A stretch of 9,717 bases of DNA from Eubacterium sp. (GTDB lineage Bacteria; Bacillota; Clostridia; Lachnospirales; Lachnospiraceae): NCBI GenBank assembly GCA_020844525.1, contig JAJGAH010000061.1, forward strand, positions 1 through 9,717, given 5' to 3'. The notes under the pieces were generated by a model, which made no database searches, was not told the DNA's origin, and worked only from the letters and a program-made list of their open reading frames with translations. Position numbers and translations under genes: made by a program. The stretch's first letter is position 1. Each line of letters begins with the position of its first letter. Below, in pieces: positions 7,071-9,717 of this stretch.

Positions 7071-7094
7071 ACCCGCATTGCAGTTTTTCTCTAT

Positions 7095-7131
7095 GGCCGT
7101 TCTGATGCTGTACGGCTCTAATCAGACGACC
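7095..7131 (-). promoter_or_regulatory. Large hairpin in the NlpC/P60 leader
   Basis: In the transcript GGTCGTCTGAT pairs with ATCAGAACGGCC: 11 base pairs (one G-U) with a single bulged A, enclosing a 14-base loop. The loop contains GCCGT, which could instead pair with ACGGC in the 3' arm, so two mutually exclusive folds exist. It ends about 24 bases before the proposed GTG start. I do not recognise it as any riboswitch class I know. Confidence 0.5.
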
Positions 7132-7155
7132 CTATCAAATCAAAAAACCGCTACC

Positions 7156-7174
7156 CTGTCGGTATATCCGACAG
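7156..7174 (-). promoter_or_regulatory. Hairpin at the 5' end of the NlpC/P60 transcript
   Basis: CTGTCGG and CCGACAG pair perfectly (7 bp) around an ATATA loop. With the promoter at 7187-7214, transcription would begin only a few bases before this stem. A TTTTTT run follows eight bases after the stem, and an alternative small stem ACCG/CGGT runs straight into it, giving a weak terminator-like option. It could protect the 5' end or take part in attenuation; the same bases contain a TCGGATAT that resembles a sigma-D -10. Confidence 0.5.
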
Positions 7175-7186
7175 AATAACGGAGTA

Positions 7187-7214
7187 ATTATAACACAAAT
7201 ATAATATTTTTCAA
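7187..7214 (-). promoter_or_regulatory. Sigma-A promoter of the NlpC/P60 gene
   Basis: Reading toward the hydrolase gene: TTGAAA (7209-7214), 16 bases, then TATAAT (7187-7192), preceded by TG one base away (extended -10). This is the best promoter in the window. It lies between the chemoreceptor stop and the hydrolase start, giving a leader of roughly 110 bases and making the hydrolase a separate transcription unit. Confidence 0.75.
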
Positions 7215-7245
7215 GAACAAAATGTCCACAATAACGCAATATCTG

Positions 7246-8583
7246 TCAGACATTCAGGCGTTCTACCATATCCTTCAGTTCAGTTGCCCGGCTGCTCAGC
7301 TCACGGCTTGCCACGGAACTGTTCTCAGCTGTGCCGCTGTTTTGCTCTACAACCTGGGAGATCTGATCAAGGCCGCTTGTAACCTCGCTGATCTTTTCCG
7401 CCTCAGTTTTCATTTCTTCCGTAATGTTCTGCACAAGCTCGCGGCTCTTGGCAGCACTGTTCATAACCTCATTTAACGAGGAAGCTGAAGTAGAAGCAAG
7501 CTCTGAACCATTATGTACCGCCTCAATTGTGCTTTCGATCAATGCCGAGGTTTCGCGTGCCGCAGAAGCGGATTTTCCGGCAAGGTTTCTTACCTCGTCA
7601 GCTACAACAGCAAAGCCCTTTCCTGCAGCTCCTGCACGCGCCGCCTCTACCGCAGCATTCAGTGCAAGTATATTGGTCTGAAAAGCAATATCATCAATCG
7701 CCTTGATAATATTTTCAATCTGATTGGATTTCCCCTCGATCTCAGACATAGCCTTCAGCATTTCAGCCATCTGTGCATTCTGCTCATGAATCTTTTTCGT
7801 CACCTGGTCTGTGAACTTCTCTACATTTACTGCGCTGTCAGCACTTTTCTGAATCTGATGGTCCAGCTGCTTCACAGTTGCAAAAAGATCACGGATTGTC
7901 TCTGCCTGTTCTGTCGAACCCTGGCTGAGCGCGAGCGCACCATCTGCAATATTCTCAGATCTGCTCTGAACCTGTCTGGCTACGCCGTCCATCTGTTCAA
8001 AAATATCCTTCAGATTCTCATGGATCGAGCGGAAGGACTTATTGATTACCTCGTATTCTCCCACGAAAATGCACGGATCCGAAACATTCGCTGAAAAATC
8101 CCCCCTGCTCATCTCTGAAAGAATCCGATTCGTCTCGCCGATAATTTCACGGCTGGCATCCGTCATCTGCTGATAGCTTCGAACCGCATTGCCCAGTTCA
8201 TCTGCGCCAAGATCCTCTGTATGGATCGTGTAATCCAGACTGCCCTTCTTCATTGAATCAATCGCATTGCTTAATTCTCCAATGCCAGTCTGTATGTAGG
8301 ATGCGACACTTCTGAACAGAATCAGTGCGAAAATCAGAACAGCCACAATCACCACAATAACACCAATCAGGGAGGTTCTGCGTACGGACGCAACTGCATT
8401 CACATAGCTGCTCATATCAGATGCCTGAATCGTACCGGCTGAATAAAGCCCCGATACATAATTCTGTCCGACATTTGCCACGGAATTAAATGCATAAAAT
8501 GCCAGACCAATCGTGACGAACAGAACCCCCAGCATTGCCCCCAAAAGAAAATTAAATTTTGTCTTAATAGACCAGTTTTTCAT
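7246..8583 (-). CDS. Methyl-accepting chemotaxis protein with minimal outside loop
   Basis: 445 aa from the ATG at 8581-8583, chosen because GGAAGGTGAGG stands eight bases upstream; an in-frame ATG at 8608-8610 adds nine residues but has no ribosome site. Membrane segments lie at about 12-33 and 71-93, leaving only about 37 outside residues, too few for a Cache or four-helix sensor domain. HAMP follows (about 94-147), then a second HAMP-like segment (148-200, with [11 protein letters not shown] and [10 protein letters not shown]). The signalling hairpin tip is [20 protein letters not shown] (296-315) continuing through [19 protein letters not shown], the strongest signature of these receptors, where CheW and CheA bind. 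About 130 residues follow the tip. No C-terminal pentapeptide for CheR/CheB is present. The signal sensed is unknown: perhaps membrane state, a partner protein or an internal cue. It lies 88 bases after the EAL gene and may share its transcript. Confidence 0.95.
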   Translation of the reverse strand: MKNWSIKTKFNFLLGAMLGVLFVTIGLAFYAFNSVANVGQNYVSGLYSAGTIQASDMSSYVNAVASVRRTSLIGVIVVIVAVLIFALILFRSVASYIQTGIGELSNAIDSMKKGSLDYTIHTEDLGADELGNAVRSYQQMTDASREIIGETNRILSEMSRGDFSANVSDPCIFVGEYEVINKSFRSIHENLKDIFEQMDGVARQVQSRSENIADGALALSQGSTEQAETIRDLFATVKQLDHQIQKSADSAVNVEKFTDQVTKKIHEQNAQMAEMLKAMSEIEGKSNQIENIIKAIDDIAFQTNILALNAAVEAARAGAAGKGFAVVADEVRNLAGKSASAARETSALIESTIEAVHNGSELASTSASSLNEVMNSAAKSRELVQNITEEMKTEAEKISEVTSGLDQISQVVEQNSGTAENSSVASRELSSRATELKDMVERLNV

Positions 8584-8614
8584 CGTGTTTTCCCTCACCT
8601 TCCTATCCATCCGT

Positions 8615-8640
8615 TTTTATTTCAGTTTTTTATTTCAGTT
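8615..8640. repeat. Perfect 13-bp tandem duplication in the chemoreceptor leader
   Basis: On the coding strand AACTGAAATAAAA occurs twice without interruption, 32-57 bases before the chemoreceptor ATG. It lies in the spacer after the EAL gene. A change in copy number would alter the length of the leader, or of a promoter if one lies here. It may also be a simple recent duplication. Confidence 0.7.
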
Positions 8641-8671
8641 TATTAACCAGCATTTTCATATGCACAAATGC

Positions 8672-9717
8672 TTACAGGCAATGCCCGTTTGTGTCCCGGG
8701 TCTGCTTCATCTGTGAAAGATACTGCAGCTCCTTCAGGGACACCGGATGAAATGATCCGATGGAAATATCAGACTGCATGTCGAGCATCTGCAGGCGCAT
8801 GCCGGCCAGCATTTTTTTGTCCCCCACTCTGCTCAGGCTCAGAGATATTTCCTTCCAGCACCAGGAACCCGAAGAATCCCAAAAGCGGAAGCAGCCCTTC
8901 ATCTCCGCCCGGTCTCCATCCCGAAGCGCCCGATGAATCGCAGGCCGGTCAAAAAAGTCATCATAGCGATCCTGATCCTTTGGATGCACCATCAGGCTTT
9001 TGCGGACCTCATGCAGAATTCCTTCGTCATCCATATCCGAAAAGGTCGGAAGCTCTCTGACCGAATACAGAAGCACGTCCTGATCCGGCCGCTCCGCCAG
9101 CAGAAAAACATAGTCAAACATCCTGAATAGAGAATTCGTTATTTCTGCCTGATCCTTGTACTGCTCAATGTCAAAGGTCCCCGATAAATCCTGCATGACA
9201 AGCAGATAGGCGCTTCTTCCGTGATGGCGGGCAATCACTCTTCCGCGAATGAAACAATGATGTCCTCCAAGCACAGCATACTGCGCATGGATATCCCCGT
9301 CCTCCTGCATCTCACGGAAAAACTGCCGCGCACTCCAGTAGATCTGTTCCTCCCTGTCGTTCATGTCAAATTCTGCCGCCCTGGGGGATTGGACGCCAAC
9401 GGAAAGAAGTACATCACGGTATGCGCGATTCGTCAGCAAAAACCTTCCGATATCTCCGCGCATTTCCCAGACCGCGATCGGGATGCCCTGATCCAGGTCC
9501 GTTATCTGATTCACATCCAGGTTCCTGCCGGAGACAGCAGCGTATTCAAGCGGCTGATTACTGAGAAAATTCACCTTCCCGAGATCATCGTAATACTGCC
9601 GCAGACACAGTCTCTCAAACCTGTAGTGTTTCTCCTCCAGATTATTTCTGGTGACAAGCAGCGGTTCCGGTTTACCGATCAGAAATCCCTGTGCTTTCTC
9701 ACATCCGATGGTGCGCA
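8672..9717 (-). CDS. EAL-domain c-di-GMP protein with two C-terminal PAS-like domains (5' end missing)
   Basis: The last 347 codons are visible; the frame is open to the window edge, so the GTG at 9572-9574 is not the true start. The first visible residues, GCEKAQGFLIGKPEP, are the standard end of an EAL domain, whose intact form hydrolyses c-di-GMP to pGpG. The EAL signature and metal ligands lie outside the window, so activity cannot be judged, nor whether a GGDEF domain precedes it. After the EAL end come a helical linker and two PAS-like units: about 70-180 (GIPIAVWEM, then FLLTNRAYRDVL) and about 190-312 (FDYVFLLAE, then VHPKDQDRYDDFF, then a glycine-tryptophan strand). Sensory domains after rather than before EAL are less common. 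It is followed by a chemoreceptor gene, linking c-di-GMP turnover to motility. The PAS calls rest on sequence pattern only. Confidence 0.8.
   Translation of the reverse strand, partial: RTIGCEKAQGFLIGKPEPLLVTRNNLEEKHYRFERLCLRQYYDDLGKVNFLSNQPLEYAAVSGRNLDVNQITDLDQGIPIAVWEMRGDIGRFLLTNRAYRDVLLSVGVQSPRAAEFDMNDREEQIYWSARQFFREMQEDGDIHAQYAVLGGHHCFIRGRVIARHHGRSAYLLVMQDLSGTFDIEQYKDQAEITNSLFRMFDYVFLLAERPDQDVLLYSVRELPTFSDMDDEGILHEVRKSLMVHPKDQDRYDDFFDRPAIHRALRDGDRAEMKGCFRFWDSSGSWCWKEISLSLSRVGDKKMLAGMRLQMLDMQSDISIGSFHPVSLKELQYLSQMKQTRDTNGHCL

Noticed and set aside
7513..8094. Plus-strand frame of 193 codons opposite the chemoreceptor
   Set aside because: It is antisense to the conserved signalling domain and lacks any start context or recognisable domain.
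8604..8634. Sigma-D-type promoter for the chemoreceptor (TAAA before CGGATGG)
   Set aside because: Only about four of eight -10 bases fit at 14-15 base spacing, and the TAAA comes from the A-rich 13-bp repeat.
8650..8671. Stem GCATTT/AAATGC directly after the EAL gene stop
   Set aside because: Six weak pairs around a ten-base loop with no T-run; not convincing as a terminator.
9572..9574. GTG as the start of the EAL/PAS gene
   Set aside because: The frame is open upstream to the window edge and encodes the typical C-terminal end of an EAL domain, so the gene begins outside the window.

Overview
The window is a stretch of chromosome from a motile Gram-positive bacterium of the clostridial type, most likely a Lachnospiraceae member. 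This rests on the family-level look of the flagellar proteins, the sensor-poor chemoreceptor, a coiled-coil NlpC/P60 cell-wall hydrolase with a Gram-positive signal peptide, and GC-balanced genes separated by AT-rich spacers. No species can be named from the sequence alone. Every supported gene lies on the minus strand; the long plus-strand reading frames are shadows of these genes.

Read in the direction of transcription (high to low coordinates), the window starts with the 3' part of an EAL-domain c-di-GMP protein that carries two PAS-like domains after the EAL domain (8672-9717, 5' end outside the window). Next is a chemoreceptor with a very small outside loop and two HAMP-like segments (7246-8583). 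A 175-base spacer follows, holding a good sigma-A promoter and a structured leader for a secreted NlpC/P60 peptidoglycan hydrolase (5781-7070). A 308-base AT-rich spacer then separates the hydrolase from a flagellar basal-body operon: fliE, fliF, fliG, fliH, fliI and the start of fliJ, which runs off the left edge. From fliF onward the genes overlap one another (23, 20, 32 and 4 bases), the sign of a tightly coupled operon.

The genes share one theme. FliE joins the rod to the FliF MS-ring; FliG is the rotor part of the switch; FliH, FliI and FliJ power and regulate the export gate. The receptor would feed chemotaxis signals to that switch, the EAL protein could change c-di-GMP (motile versus sessile state), and the hydrolase could remodel the wall, possibly helping the rod through it (inference).

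The most interesting signals are regulatory. The fliE ribosome-binding site is built from an uninterrupted run of 11 G, a classic substrate for slippage and possible phase variation of the operon. A sigma-D/sigma-28-like promoter (TAAA-N15-TGCGATAT) lies upstream of fliE, directly before an 11-bp perfect inverted repeat. A terminator-like hairpin sits between fliE and fliF. The NlpC/P60 gene has a leader with two stable hairpins and an ambiguous start. No CRISPR array, RNA gene, insertion sequence or clearly new multi-gene system was seen.
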